Assembly (NCBI GenBank): GCA_021159805.1
Contig: JAGHDT010000428.1
Coordinates: forward strand, 1-8,443
Source: Anaerolineae bacterium
Lineage (GTDB): Bacteria; Chloroflexota; Anaerolineae; B4-G1; SLSP01
Length of the DNA: 8,443 nucleotides
Direction: 5' to 3'
The notes under the pieces: model-generated
What the model was told of the DNA's origin: nothing
Database searches by the model: none
Seen by the model: the letters and a program-made list of their open reading frames with translations, nothing else
Made by a program: the position numbers and the translations under genes
Part shown: positions 1-5,407 of the stretch, one piece after another
Layout: each line of letters begins with the position of its first letter
Position numbering within the stretch: the stretch's first letter is position 1

Positions 1-486
1 CTGGTGGCTGAGCGTGCGCTGGCCGACTACTTCGAGACAGCGGCCACTGCCTACGACGGCGATCCGTCCGCGGTCAGCAAGTGGGTGGTGGGAGAGCTGT
101 CTTACCTGATGAACCGCGATGGTGTCGGTATTGAGGATGTGAAGGTGACGCCGGAAACCCTGGCCGCGCTGGTGACCCTGTTGACCCAAGGGACGATCAA
201 CCAGAATGGTGCCAAGGATGTGCTCGATACCATGTTTGAGACCGGACGCGCTCCCGAGTCCATCGTCAAGGAGAAGGGCCTGGTGCAGATCTCGGATGCG
301 GACCAGCTGGCTGCCGTCGTGGCCCAGGTGTTGGCGGAGCATCCTGATGAGGTGCAGAGCTATCTCGCAGGGAAAGAGTCGCTGCTGCAGTGGTTTGTGG
401 GCCAGGTGATGAAGGCGACCCGCGGTCGCGCGAAGCCGCCCACGGTGTTGGCGCTGTTACGTGATCAACTGGCGAACAGAGAATGA
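1..486 (+). CDS. gatB: Asp-tRNA(Asn)/Glu-tRNA(Gln) amidotransferase subunit B, C-terminal part (5' end outside window)
   Basis: GatB is the kinase/transamidase subunit of GatCAB, which turns Glu-tRNA(Gln) into Gln-tRNA(Gln) and/or Asp-tRNA(Asn) into Asn-tRNA(Asn) in the cytoplasm. The frame is open from base 1 (CTG, Leu), so the GTG at base 4 is internal; about 160 residues are present of a protein usually near 480. What remains matches the helical linker plus the GatB/YqeY tail that contacts tRNA. Recognisable elements are an early helix (ALADYFETAA), the segment GTINQNGAKDVLDTMFETG, the typical IVKEKGLVQISD turn, and a Lys/Arg-rich end (GQVMKATRGRAKPP) as expected for the tRNA-binding tail. 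The catalytic cradle domain lies upstream, outside the window. The stop codon sits inside the first unit of an 8-bp repeat array. The next gene is convergent. The family call is from remembered sequence character and is fairly sure. Confidence 0.9.
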   Translation: MVAERALADYFETAATAYDGDPSAVSKWVVGELSYLMNRDGVGIEDVKVTPETLAALVTLLTQGTINQNGAKDVLDTMFETGRAPESIVKEKGLVQISDADQLAAVVAQVLAEHPDEVQSYLAGKESLLQWFVGQVMKATRGRAKPPTVLALLRDQLANRE

Positions 487-545
487 GAGGATCACAGAAT
501 CAGCGAATCAGCGAATCAGCGAATGAGAGAATGGCAGAATGAAGA
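482..545. repeat. 8-bp-periodic tandem repeat overlapping the gatB stop codon
   Basis: Eight consecutive 8-mers run in register: AATGAGAG (482), GATCACAG (490), three identical AATCAGCG (498, 506, 514), AATGAGAG (522), AATGGCAG (530) and AATGAAGA (538). Seven of the eight begin with AAT. The first unit contains the gatB TGA stop (484-486), so the array starts in the coding sequence. The other strand carries related octamers at 565-590, which gives the hairpin listed separately. This looks like replication-slippage expansion of a short intergenic motif. No coding function is apparent. Confidence 0.8.
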
Positions 546-577
546 TCAGTCAGGAGTCTCTCCCATTCGCTGATTCT
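496..577. terminator. long inverted repeat between convergent genes, likely bidirectional terminator
   Basis: AGAATCAGCGAAT at 496-508 is the exact reverse complement of 565-577. A longer alternative pairs 513-530 (GAATCAGCGAATGAGAGA) with 557-576 over 18 bp with one 2-nt bulge (CC, 563-564). The structure lies between the stops of two converging genes (486 and 604), where a shared terminator is expected. There is a T-rich run on the far side (TTCTTTCATTCTT, about 581-593) but no clean U-tract, so an intrinsic terminator is inferred rather than certain. It may simply be a palindromic repeat that also blocks read-through. Confidence 0.5.
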
Positions 578-603
578 CCATTCTTTCATTCTTCCCTGAT
601 GTG

Positions 604-1374
604 TTAAGCTTCCTTGGCCTTCTTCTTGGAGATCAACAAGATGATGAAGAAGGCGACGATCGCTCCCCCGATGGCCGCCGGGAGCCATGCCGGTGCCTCG
701 GGCATCTGCTCGGGCAGTTGCTCCGGGGGGACCTTGGCCTTGCTCCAGTCAACCTTGCCCGAACGAGCGCCGGTGGTATCGACGCCGGTGAAGTCGGCAT
801 CTGTCACGTCGACGCGCTTGAGCGTCGCCGCGGTCAGATCAGCATCGGTGAAATTAGCCCCCTTGAGGCTGCCGCCGGCGAGGGTTGCGGCTGTGAAGTT
901 GGCGTTCTTCGCCGAGCTTCCCTCCAGACTGGTGCCAACCATCTTGACATCGGTGAGATCTGCATTGTCGAGGTCCGCGTTCTCCAGGCTCACGCCGGCC
1001 AGTTTGGCGCCTGCCATCTGGACGTTGCGCAGGATTGCCCTCGCCAAGCTGACGCCCGCGATCTTAACGCCGCTGAGGTTAGCGTTTGACAGATCCACCT
1101 CGGTGGCGTCAGCGCCGGCGAAGACACCGCCGCTGATATTGGCATCCGCCAGGTTGGCCTTGGCCATCGCACAGCCGGCGAACTTCATGCCGGCAAGATC
1201 GAGGCCACTCATATCCACGTTGGATAGATCGCGGCCTTTGCTCAGTCGCTGCAGTACATCGGCTTTTGATTCAGGCTTCGGTGCGAGTTCGGTGGGTGTA
1301 TTCGTTTCTCCAGCGCCTTCTTCTGCTCCCGTCTCTGCTGCGTCAACCTCTATCTTTGTCACTTCCTCAGTCAT
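604..1374 (-). CDS. pentapeptide-repeat protein with C-terminal membrane anchor
   Basis: A 256-residue protein. An acidic, Thr/Glu/Ala-rich, probably disordered N-terminus (1-45) is followed by an uninterrupted run of five-residue repeats. The central hydrophobic residue falls on every fifth position from L50 to T200 (31 rungs, almost all Leu/Met/Phe/Ile/Val; A90, A155 and T200 are exceptions). The residue two before it is mostly Ala or Val, as in the A(D/N)LXX consensus. Degenerate rungs continue to about V215. The family folds as a square right-handed beta-helix, four repeats per coil, so about eight coils. After a Pro-rich linker (216-230) comes a hydrophobic helix (about 231-249) and a KKKAKEA tail, so it is likely membrane-attached. 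There is no signal peptide. The ATG is preceded by GAGGGAG (complement of 1381-1387) at about 6 nt. Some pentapeptide proteins (Qnr, MfpA) mimic DNA and protect gyrase, but nothing here shows that role. A 260-aa open frame on the other strand is a shadow. Confidence 0.88.
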   Translation of the reverse strand: MTEEVTKIEVDAAETGAEEGAGETNTPTELAPKPESKADVLQRLSKGRDLSNVDMSGLDLAGMKFAGCAMAKANLADANISGGVFAGADATEVDLSNANLSGVKIAGVSLARAILRNVQMAGAKLAGVSLENADLDNADLTDVKMVGTSLEGSSAKNANFTAATLAGGSLKGANFTDADLTAATLKRVDVTDADFTGVDTTGARSGKVDWSKAKVPPEQLPEQMPEAPAWLPAAIGGAIVAFFIILLISKKKAKEA

Positions 1375-1448
1375 CTCAGTCTCCCTCTGTAATTGAACCT
1401 GCTCTGTGGTTCCCGGCTGGGTCCATGTGCAGGCTGCCTAGTGTTTGC

Positions 1449-1460
1449 ATATATGTATAC
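1449..1460 (-). promoter_or_regulatory. AT-rich island, candidate -10 region for the pentapeptide gene
   Basis: On the minus strand this reads GTATACATATATG, with overlapping -10-like hexamers TATACA (1454-1459) and TATATG (1449-1454), in otherwise GC-rich DNA about 75-85 nt upstream of the start codon at 1374. It contains two small palindromes, CATATATG and GTATAC. I find no good -35 hexamer 16-18 bp upstream, so the call is weak. The rest of the gap 1375-1514 shows only the ribosome binding site at 1381-1387. Confidence 0.3.
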
Positions 1461-1514
1461 GCAGGGATCGGTTGCGGGTTGCAGACTGACCTCACAGGGG
1501 ACAGCCCCGTCAGC

Positions 1515-1844
1515 TTACCACTGGTGAGTCTCATCGGGCACGTGCTCTACGATCTCCTCAGGCTGTCCCGCCAGATGATAGCGGCGGATCGGTTGGAGTC
1601 GCAGTGTATGTCTGCTGTGGACGGCCCACTGTGCCAAAGCCCTGAGTTCTCGCGGTCCTGTTTCCATCGCGTGACCCTCGACGGGGCCGAGCATCTCCAT
1701 CTGCCACGGCGCGGTGACGACCATCAGGACGGCCTCCATCGCGGCGATGTGGTTGCCGACCACGATGAGTGGCCCGTGTTCGGGGAAATGGTCAAGCCTC
1801 GTTGTCTTGGGCCGTGTGAGCCCGGCGACAAGCATGCGGCCCAC
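1515..1844 (-). pseudogene. PlsC-like lysophospholipid acyltransferase remnant
   Basis: The open frame codes for 109 residues (from GTG at 1844; the first ATG is at 1835). The N-terminal half matches the start of a 1-acyl-glycerol-3-phosphate acyltransferase: PEHGPLIVVGNH leads into the first catalytic block, and APWQMEMLG resembles the segment that follows it. The catalytic box reads H32-I-A-A-M-E37, with Glu where the canonical HX4D motif has Asp. After about residue 55 the resemblance stops. The second block (FPEG) and the rest of a normal 200-250 residue enzyme are missing; the tail (VEGHAMETGPRELRALAQW and on) is unfamiliar. Neither start has a Shine-Dalgarno sequence. I read this as a decayed or deleted gene whose downstream half was replaced or lost. 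It could instead be a genuine short protein of unknown role. Confidence 0.5.
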
Positions 1845-1925
1845 GCCACGTATCGTGCTGCGTGGAAGACGCCGCCGCGGGCACTCAATTGTGGTGGTTG
1901 GGTCAGTTATCCATTGCCCCTGTGG

Positions 1926-1953
1926 TTGAGCTATCGAGTTCCCATGGTATGAT
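1926..1953 (+). promoter_or_regulatory. sigma70-type promoter with extended -10, for the MFS gene
   Basis: TTGAGC (1926-1931, 4/6 to the -35 consensus) is followed after 16 bp by TATGAT (1948-1953, 5/6 to the -10 consensus). A TG dinucleotide at 1945-1946 gives the extended -10 form TGNTATGAT. Transcription would start near 1960, leaving a leader of about 175 nt before the transporter start codon. Assigned by pattern only. Confidence 0.5.
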
Positions 1954-2006
1954 GGCCCGCGTCAGGCTTGCTCTCTTTCCGGGATCTGAGAATCCAACAG
2001 AGCGCG

Positions 2007-2100
2007 TCAAGACTGCAGAGTGACAGACGCAGCTACAGCTGCACTGGATAGCTCCAAGGCTAACATAAGTTGTCTTGAGGTCAACGGGGAGGTGCCCGTT
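2007..2100 (+). other. structured leader upstream of the MFS gene
   Basis: Three nested or adjacent stems are visible. TCAAGAC (2007-2013) pairs with GTCTTGA (2072-2078), closing a 72-nt element. Inside it GCAGC (2029-2033) pairs with GCTGC (2038-2042) over a TACA loop. Directly after, AACGGG (2083-2088) pairs with CCCGTT (2095-2100). The ribosome binding site lies 26 nt downstream, and a CCCT at 2102-2105 could pair with it. I do not recognise a known riboswitch consensus. It may be a leader RNA or chance pairing. Confidence 0.3.
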
Positions 2101-2135
2101 TCCCTGAGCCTTGCTCCGATGGAACAGGGGAGTCA

Positions 2136-3560
2136 ATGGATCGCCAACCACGCTGGCACGATTTCCTCACCATCAATATCCAATGGTTTGGCCTCGCGAC
2201 CAGATCTCAAGTTCTGTCGCCGCTGATCGTGCCGGTGTTGGTGCAGCGATTTGTTGGCGATTCTGTCAAAGGTACCTATGTTGGCCGTATGCGTCTCTGG
2301 GCTCTTATGGCCGCTGTGCTGACGCAGGCGGCCATGGGCATGCTCTCTGACCGCAGCACGTCCCGCTGGGGGCGGCGGCGGCCCTTCATTGCCATAGGCA
2401 CGATTGGTGAGCTGGCGATCCTCGCTTTGATCGGAGTTGCCGCGGCACTGGAGGGGATGACCGGGTATTGGGCGTTGTTCGGCCTCTACATCCTGTCGAT
2501 GATCGCCTCCAACACGGCCCACGCGGCGACGCAGGGTCTGATCCCCGATCTTGTGCCCGAGGATCAACGGGGACGGTTCTCGGGAGTGAAGGCTTTGTTG
2601 GAGTTGCCAGTGCCGTTGGTCTTTGCCTCGTTTGTGGTGGCCAGGATGGTCGAGGCCGGCAACATCTGGGGTGCGCTCATCGCGTTGATGGTGGTGATGG
2701 TGGTCTGTGCGGCTATCACGATGTTTGCCCCGGAACGACAGCTCTCACAACGCCCCACGGATTCCACTGTGCAATTGCTGCTGCGCCTGGCACTGATGGC
2801 GGCGGCCTTCACTGTGATTATTCTGGGGACGGGGGCTGCGGTGAGCGCGGTGATGCGAGGCATCGCGCCTTTGTCAGACGGCTTGTCCTCGGTGCTGATC
2901 GTGGCCGCCGGTGTGGCGGGCATGGCGGCGGCAATTCTGGCGGGGGTGTGGATTTGCGTTTCGATCGGCTTGGGCAGCGATGTCCGGGAACACCACGGAT
3001 TTGTATGGTGGGTGGTCACCCGTTTGGCCTTTCTGGCGGCTGCGACCAACCTGGCTACCTTTATGATCTACCATCTGCAGGAACGATTCCCCAGTCTCGC
3101 CGGTGAGGAAGCTGCCGGACCCGCCGCTCGGATCGTGATGTTCGTCGGCCTCTTTATCATGGTGACGACAGTGCCGAGCGGTTGGCTCGCCGACCGTTTT
3201 GGCAAGCGTCTGCTGGTGGGGCTGAGCGGCGCGGTCGCCGCCGCGGGCGTCTCCGTGATTCTCCTCATCCCGGCTATGCCGGCGATCTACGCCGGCGGCA
3301 GCCTGATTGGGGCCGCGATGGGCTTGTTTTACTCCGCGAGTTGGGCGCTGGGGACGGAGATCGTGCCGCAGGACGAGGCCGGTCGCTATCTTGGCCTCTC
3401 CAACATCGCCGGTGCCGGCGCCGGTGCGATAGGGGCCTATCTGGGTGGTCCGATCGGGGATGAGTATGGTTACGTTGTGCTCTTCGTGATCTACGGTGCG
3501 ATGTTCCTGTTGTCGATCTTGGCTCTGGCTGGTGTGAAAGAGAAGGTGGCTCACGCTTGA
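2136..3560 (+). CDS. MFS transporter, sucrose-transporter/SLC45-like signature
   Basis: A 474-residue integral membrane carrier. The loop 2-3 signature is GMLSDRSTSRWGRRRPF (about 68-84), close to the (S)DRxxxRxGRRRPFI form typical of sucrose/H+ symporters and SLC45 proteins, so a sugar or glycoside substrate by proton symport is plausible but not shown. Other family landmarks are LIPDLVPEDQRGRFSG (135-150, loop 4-5), SGWLADRFGKR (348-358, loop 8-9) and its loop 10-11 mirror IVPQDEAGRYLG (409-420). I count about 14 hydrophobic segments rather than 12: six before residue 200, two extra in the middle (about 213-233 and 252-279), and six from 290 to 467. The ATG at 2136 follows AGGGGAG (2126-2132) with only a 3-nt gap. 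The extended -10 promoter at 1926-1953 and a structured leader lie upstream. The GNAT gene follows 95 bp later on the same strand. No defect seen. Confidence 0.85.
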   Translation: MDRQPRWHDFLTINIQWFGLATRSQVLSPLIVPVLVQRFVGDSVKGTYVGRMRLWALMAAVLTQAAMGMLSDRSTSRWGRRRPFIAIGTIGELAILALIGVAAALEGMTGYWALFGLYILSMIASNTAHAATQGLIPDLVPEDQRGRFSGVKALLELPVPLVFASFVVARMVEAGNIWGALIALMVVMVVCAAITMFAPERQLSQRPTDSTVQLLLRLALMAAAFTVIILGTGAAVSAVMRGIAPLSDGLSSVLIVAAGVAGMAAAILAGVWICVSIGLGSDVREHHGFVWWVVTRLAFLAAATNLATFMIYHLQERFPSLAGEEAAGPAARIVMFVGLFIMVTTVPSGWLADRFGKRLLVGLSGAVAAAGVSVILLIPAMPAIYAGGSLIGAAMGLFYSASWALGTEIVPQDEAGRYLGLSNIAGAGAGAIGAYLGGPIGDEYGYVVLFVIYGAMFLLSILALAGVKEKVAHA

Positions 3561-3611
3561 TGATGGTTTCTACCGGCGCAGTGTTGTCGCGCCTGGCCTA
3601 GTATAGTAGTT

Positions 3612-3636
3612 GTCCCCGGCGTGCTGAGAAGGGGAC
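3612..3636 (+). other. inverted repeat in front of the GNAT gene
   Basis: GTCCCC (3612-3617) and GGGGAC (3631-3636) are exact reverse complements separated by 13 nt. They lie just after a -10-like TATAGT (3602-3607), for which no matching -35 was found, and 7 nt before the Shine-Dalgarno AAGGAGAG (3643-3650). No T-tract follows, so it is not an obvious terminator for the transporter. It could be an operator or a leader hairpin. Confidence 0.3.
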
Positions 3637-3655
3637 GCTGTTAAGGAGAGTCAAA

Positions 3656-4669
3656 ATGCGCTTACTTGAACCACCGGAGCGGTTCGCCGCTCGTGCTGCT
3701 ACAATGGCGGATGTTGAGGCTGTTACCGAGCTGGTGAACGCTTGCTCGATGGCCGACCTTGGTCGTGCCACTGTGGAGGTCGCAGGGATCAGGAATGATT
3801 GGGGGAGCCCCTATCTCAATCCTCAGACGAATATCCATCTGCTCTTCGACAGTGATCGGCTGGTGGGCTATGCCGGTGCGTGGATTGAGCCGCCTGCGGT
3901 CGCTGTGAACGCGTCCGGACGCGTGCATCCGGACTACAAGGGTCTGGGGCTCGGCACGTACCTGGTGGCGTGGCTGGAGGGCCTGGTCCGGGAGGCGGCG
4001 TTGAAGCACGCGCTTGAGGATGCCCGTGTTGTGCTTCAACAGACGAAGCCTTCGACCGATAAGGATAGCCAAGCCTTGCTTGAGAGCCTGGGCTACACTC
4101 CTGTCCGGCGTAGCTACCGGATGTTGATTGAGCTTGAATCTGAGCCACCCAAACCGGTTTTTCCTGAAGGGATTGAGATGCGCAGCTTCGACCGGCCCGC
4201 TCAACTTCGGGCATTGGTGCAGGCCGAGAAGGATATCTTCAAGGATCACTGGGGCTATGTCGAGCTGGACTTCGAGCAGGATCTTCAGGCCTGGGAGCAC
4301 TGGCTGGACAACGATCCGCACTTCGATCCCGCGATCTGGTTCCTGGCGATGAGCGGCGAGGAGATCGCCGGCGTCTGCCTCTGTAGTAGCCACATGACGG
4401 AGGATTCTGAGTTGGCCTATGTGGAGTCACTGGGGGTGCAGCGTGCGTGGCGCCGCCAGGGGCTGGGGCTGGCGATGCTGCATCACGCGTTCGGTATCCT
4501 CTGCCGGCAGGGCAAGAAGCGGGTCTCGCTGGATGTGGATGCGCAGAGCCTGACCGGGGCCACGCGATTGTATGAGAAGGCGGGGATGTATGTCCAGCGT
4601 GAGTCCATCACATACGAGCTGGTGGTGCGTGAGGGTGAGGATCTGAGCACTCAGGCGTTGGAGTTGTAG
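3656..4669 (+). CDS. tandem GNAT-family N-acetyltransferase
   Basis: A 337-residue cytoplasmic protein made of two GCN5-related acetyltransferase domains. The first spans about 12-155, with acetyl-CoA loop VHPDYKGLGLGTYL (90-103) and a LLESLGY end motif (141-147). The second spans about 172-323, with VQRAWRRQGLGLAM (261-274) fitting the Q/RxxGxG/A pyrophosphate-binding motif, and GATRLYEKAGM (301-311). Double-GNAT proteins of this size include mycothiol synthase MshD, but many homologues have no known acceptor, so no substrate is assigned. Both CoA loops look intact. The ATG follows AAGGAGAG at a 5-nt gap, a strong ribosome binding site. It lies 95 bp after the transporter gene and may be co-transcribed with it. 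A GC-rich region without a clear terminator follows. Confidence 0.87.
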   Translation: MRLLEPPERFAARAATMADVEAVTELVNACSMADLGRATVEVAGIRNDWGSPYLNPQTNIHLLFDSDRLVGYAGAWIEPPAVAVNASGRVHPDYKGLGLGTYLVAWLEGLVREAALKHALEDARVVLQQTKPSTDKDSQALLESLGYTPVRRSYRMLIELESEPPKPVFPEGIEMRSFDRPAQLRALVQAEKDIFKDHWGYVELDFEQDLQAWEHWLDNDPHFDPAIWFLAMSGEEIAGVCLCSSHMTEDSELAYVESLGVQRAWRRQGLGLAMLHHAFGILCRQGKKRVSLDVDAQSLTGATRLYEKAGMYVQRESITYELVVREGEDLSTQALEL

Positions 4670-4780
4670 GGGCAGCAGCTTTATCGCGGCGGCCGCTTTG
4701 GCGCAGAACCTGGGAGAAGCGCTGTGGGCCTGCCGAAAGCCCCAAAGCACGCAGAGTGTAGTATCCCCTTCGAGGGGGCC

Positions 4781-4906
4781 GCCACGTGCGTGCACACACT
4801 ACGCAGCACGAGAATGCGACGCAAGGAAGGCGCCAAAGCCTGGGCTGCCCCACTACGACAGCGTGGAAGCCTCTAGGCCCGGGAGCGGATGCTGTTTTCG
4901 AAGTAG
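4781..4906. repeat. repeat module A (first type)
   Basis: Shared with B and C: a CACACYRCGC-like block, then GACGCAAGGAAGG, the CAAAGCC box, AGGCCCGGGAGCGGA and the closing GTTTTCGAAGTAG. The internal stem seen perfectly in module C is degenerate here. It is the longest of the three because of extra sequence in the loop (about 4846-4866). Confidence 0.7.
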
Positions 4907-5036
4907 TAGCACCTCCGGTCCCCTCTCCCACCTCCGGCTGCGGAGTGTGGGAGATGAAATCCCCGGTCTAGGGGATGAAATCCCCTTTTCAGGGGAGCGT
5001 TAGGGTGAGGGCTCTGCGGGGGTTATTGGGGAGTAG
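4907..5036. repeat. repeat module D1 (second type)
   Basis: It carries a stem at 4925-4953: CTCCCAC+CTCCG (4925-4936), loop GCTG, CGGAG (4941-4945), bulged T, GTGGGAG (4947-4953). Next comes the alternating set ATCCCC (4959-4964), GGGGAT (4971-4976), ATCCCC (4980-4985), GGGGA (4992-4996). Bases 4948-4985 are identical to 5305-5342 in D2. The 12-mer GATGAAATCCCC occurs twice, 21 bp apart. Confidence 0.75.
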
Positions 5037-5147
5037 ACGTCATGTTCACCGGCTCACACCGCGCAGGACGAAAATGGGACACGAAGAAGGCCCTAAAGCC
5101 TGCAGCCAAGCCTTTAGGCCCAGGAGCGGAAGCGATTTTCGAAGTAG
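5037..5147. repeat. repeat module B (first type, shortest)
   Basis: It begins with GTAG-AC like module C and shares with A and C the CTCACACCGCGC, GAAGAAGGCCC and AAAGCC blocks, then GCCTTTAGGCCCAGGAGCGG and ATTTTCGAAGTAG. The arms GGCCCTAAAG and CCTTTAGGCC can pair imperfectly over a short loop. Confidence 0.7.
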
Positions 5148-5267
5148 ACCCCACGTTTGCTGGCGCACACCACGCAAGCACGTGAATTCGACGCGAAGAA
5201 CGGCCCAAAGCCGCGATCGAGATCCGGTGAAGGGCTTTGGGCCGGCAGAGGATGGTTTTCGAGGCAG
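5148..5267. repeat. repeat module C (first type) with perfect 12-bp stem
   Basis: CGGCCCAAAGCC (5201-5212) is the exact reverse complement of 5233-5244, separated by a 20-nt loop. The flanks match A and B (GCGCACACCACGC, then GACGCGAAGAA). The closing 10-mer is the diverged TTCGAGGCAG. It joins directly to module D2. Confidence 0.75.
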
Positions 5268-5393
5268 CATCTCCGGTCCCCTCGCCCATTCCGTCCGCAG
5301 AGTATGGGAGATGAAATCCCCGGTCTAGGGGATGAAATCCCCGTTTCAGGGGAGCGCTAGGGTGAGGGCTCTGCTGGGTCACTTTCGAAGTAG
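5268..5393. repeat. repeat module D2 (second type), ending 4 nt before the GH5 Shine-Dalgarno
   Basis: It repeats the D1 design: ATCCCC (5316-5321), GGGGAT (5328-5333), ATCCCC (5337-5342), GGGGA (5349-5353). Its 5' stem is weaker than in D1, but the pair C4931:G4947 of D1 is replaced here by T5289:A5304, which keeps the pairing. The module ends at 5393; AGGAGGT for the hydrolase gene starts at 5398. Confidence 0.75.
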
Positions 5394-5407
5394 TTATAGG
5401 AGGTAAC

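Larger units (their letters stand above)
4781..5393. repeat. five-module interspersed repeat array (order A-D1-B-C-D2)
   Basis: Five adjoining modules each end in the 10-mer TTCGAAGTAG or a variant: 4897-4906 (exact), 5027-5036 (TGGGGAGTAG), 5138-5147 (exact), 5258-5267 (TTCGAGGCAG) and 5384-5393 (exact). Successive ends are 130, 111, 120 and 126 bp apart. Modules A, B and C share one sequence type; D1 and D2 share another. The D type read on the minus strand contains CCCTCACCCTAACGCTCCCC, which resembles CCCTCACCC/CCCTCTCCC palindromic intergenic elements known from many GC-rich bacteria. There is no transposase, so this looks like a non-autonomous, REP- or MITE-like family. It is not a CRISPR array: there are no short direct repeats with unique spacers. 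Confidence 0.75.
4670..5407. other. 738-bp gene-free region filled with palindromic repeats
   Basis: No convincing gene is present on either strand; open frames here are translations of the repeats and cross module boundaries. The left part (4670-4780) has a NotI-type palindrome GCGGCCGC (4689-4696) and a hairpin CCCCT-TCG-AGGGG (4765-4777). That hairpin is flanked by imperfect arms, GCAGAGTGT at 4751-4759 and ACACTACGC at 4796-4804, which match at seven of nine positions. The rest (4781-5393) is the five-module array described in separate entries. No promoter for the downstream hydrolase gene could be placed with confidence. Confidence 0.75.

Noticed and set aside
614..1396. 260-aa plus-strand open frame
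   Set aside because: It is exactly opposite the pentapeptide gene and arises from the 15-bp periodicity; it has no ribosome binding site and is Ala/Ser/Arg-rich.
1903..2151. 82-aa minus-strand frame opposite the MFS leader
   Set aside because: No recognised domain, no clear ribosome binding site, and it overlaps the likely MFS promoter and start.
3599..3607. -10 element TAGTATAGT for the GNAT gene
   Set aside because: No -35 match occurs at 15-19 bp upstream and there is no TG extension, so I did not call a promoter.
4427..5003. several overlapping open frames on both strands in the left repeat region
   Set aside because: Their sequences are low-complexity Pro/Arg/Ser-rich translations of the repeats and the GNAT 3' end, with no recognisable motif.
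4781..5393. CRISPR array
   Set aside because: Repeating units are 111-130 bp, imperfect, and adjoin without unique spacers; no cas gene is visible.
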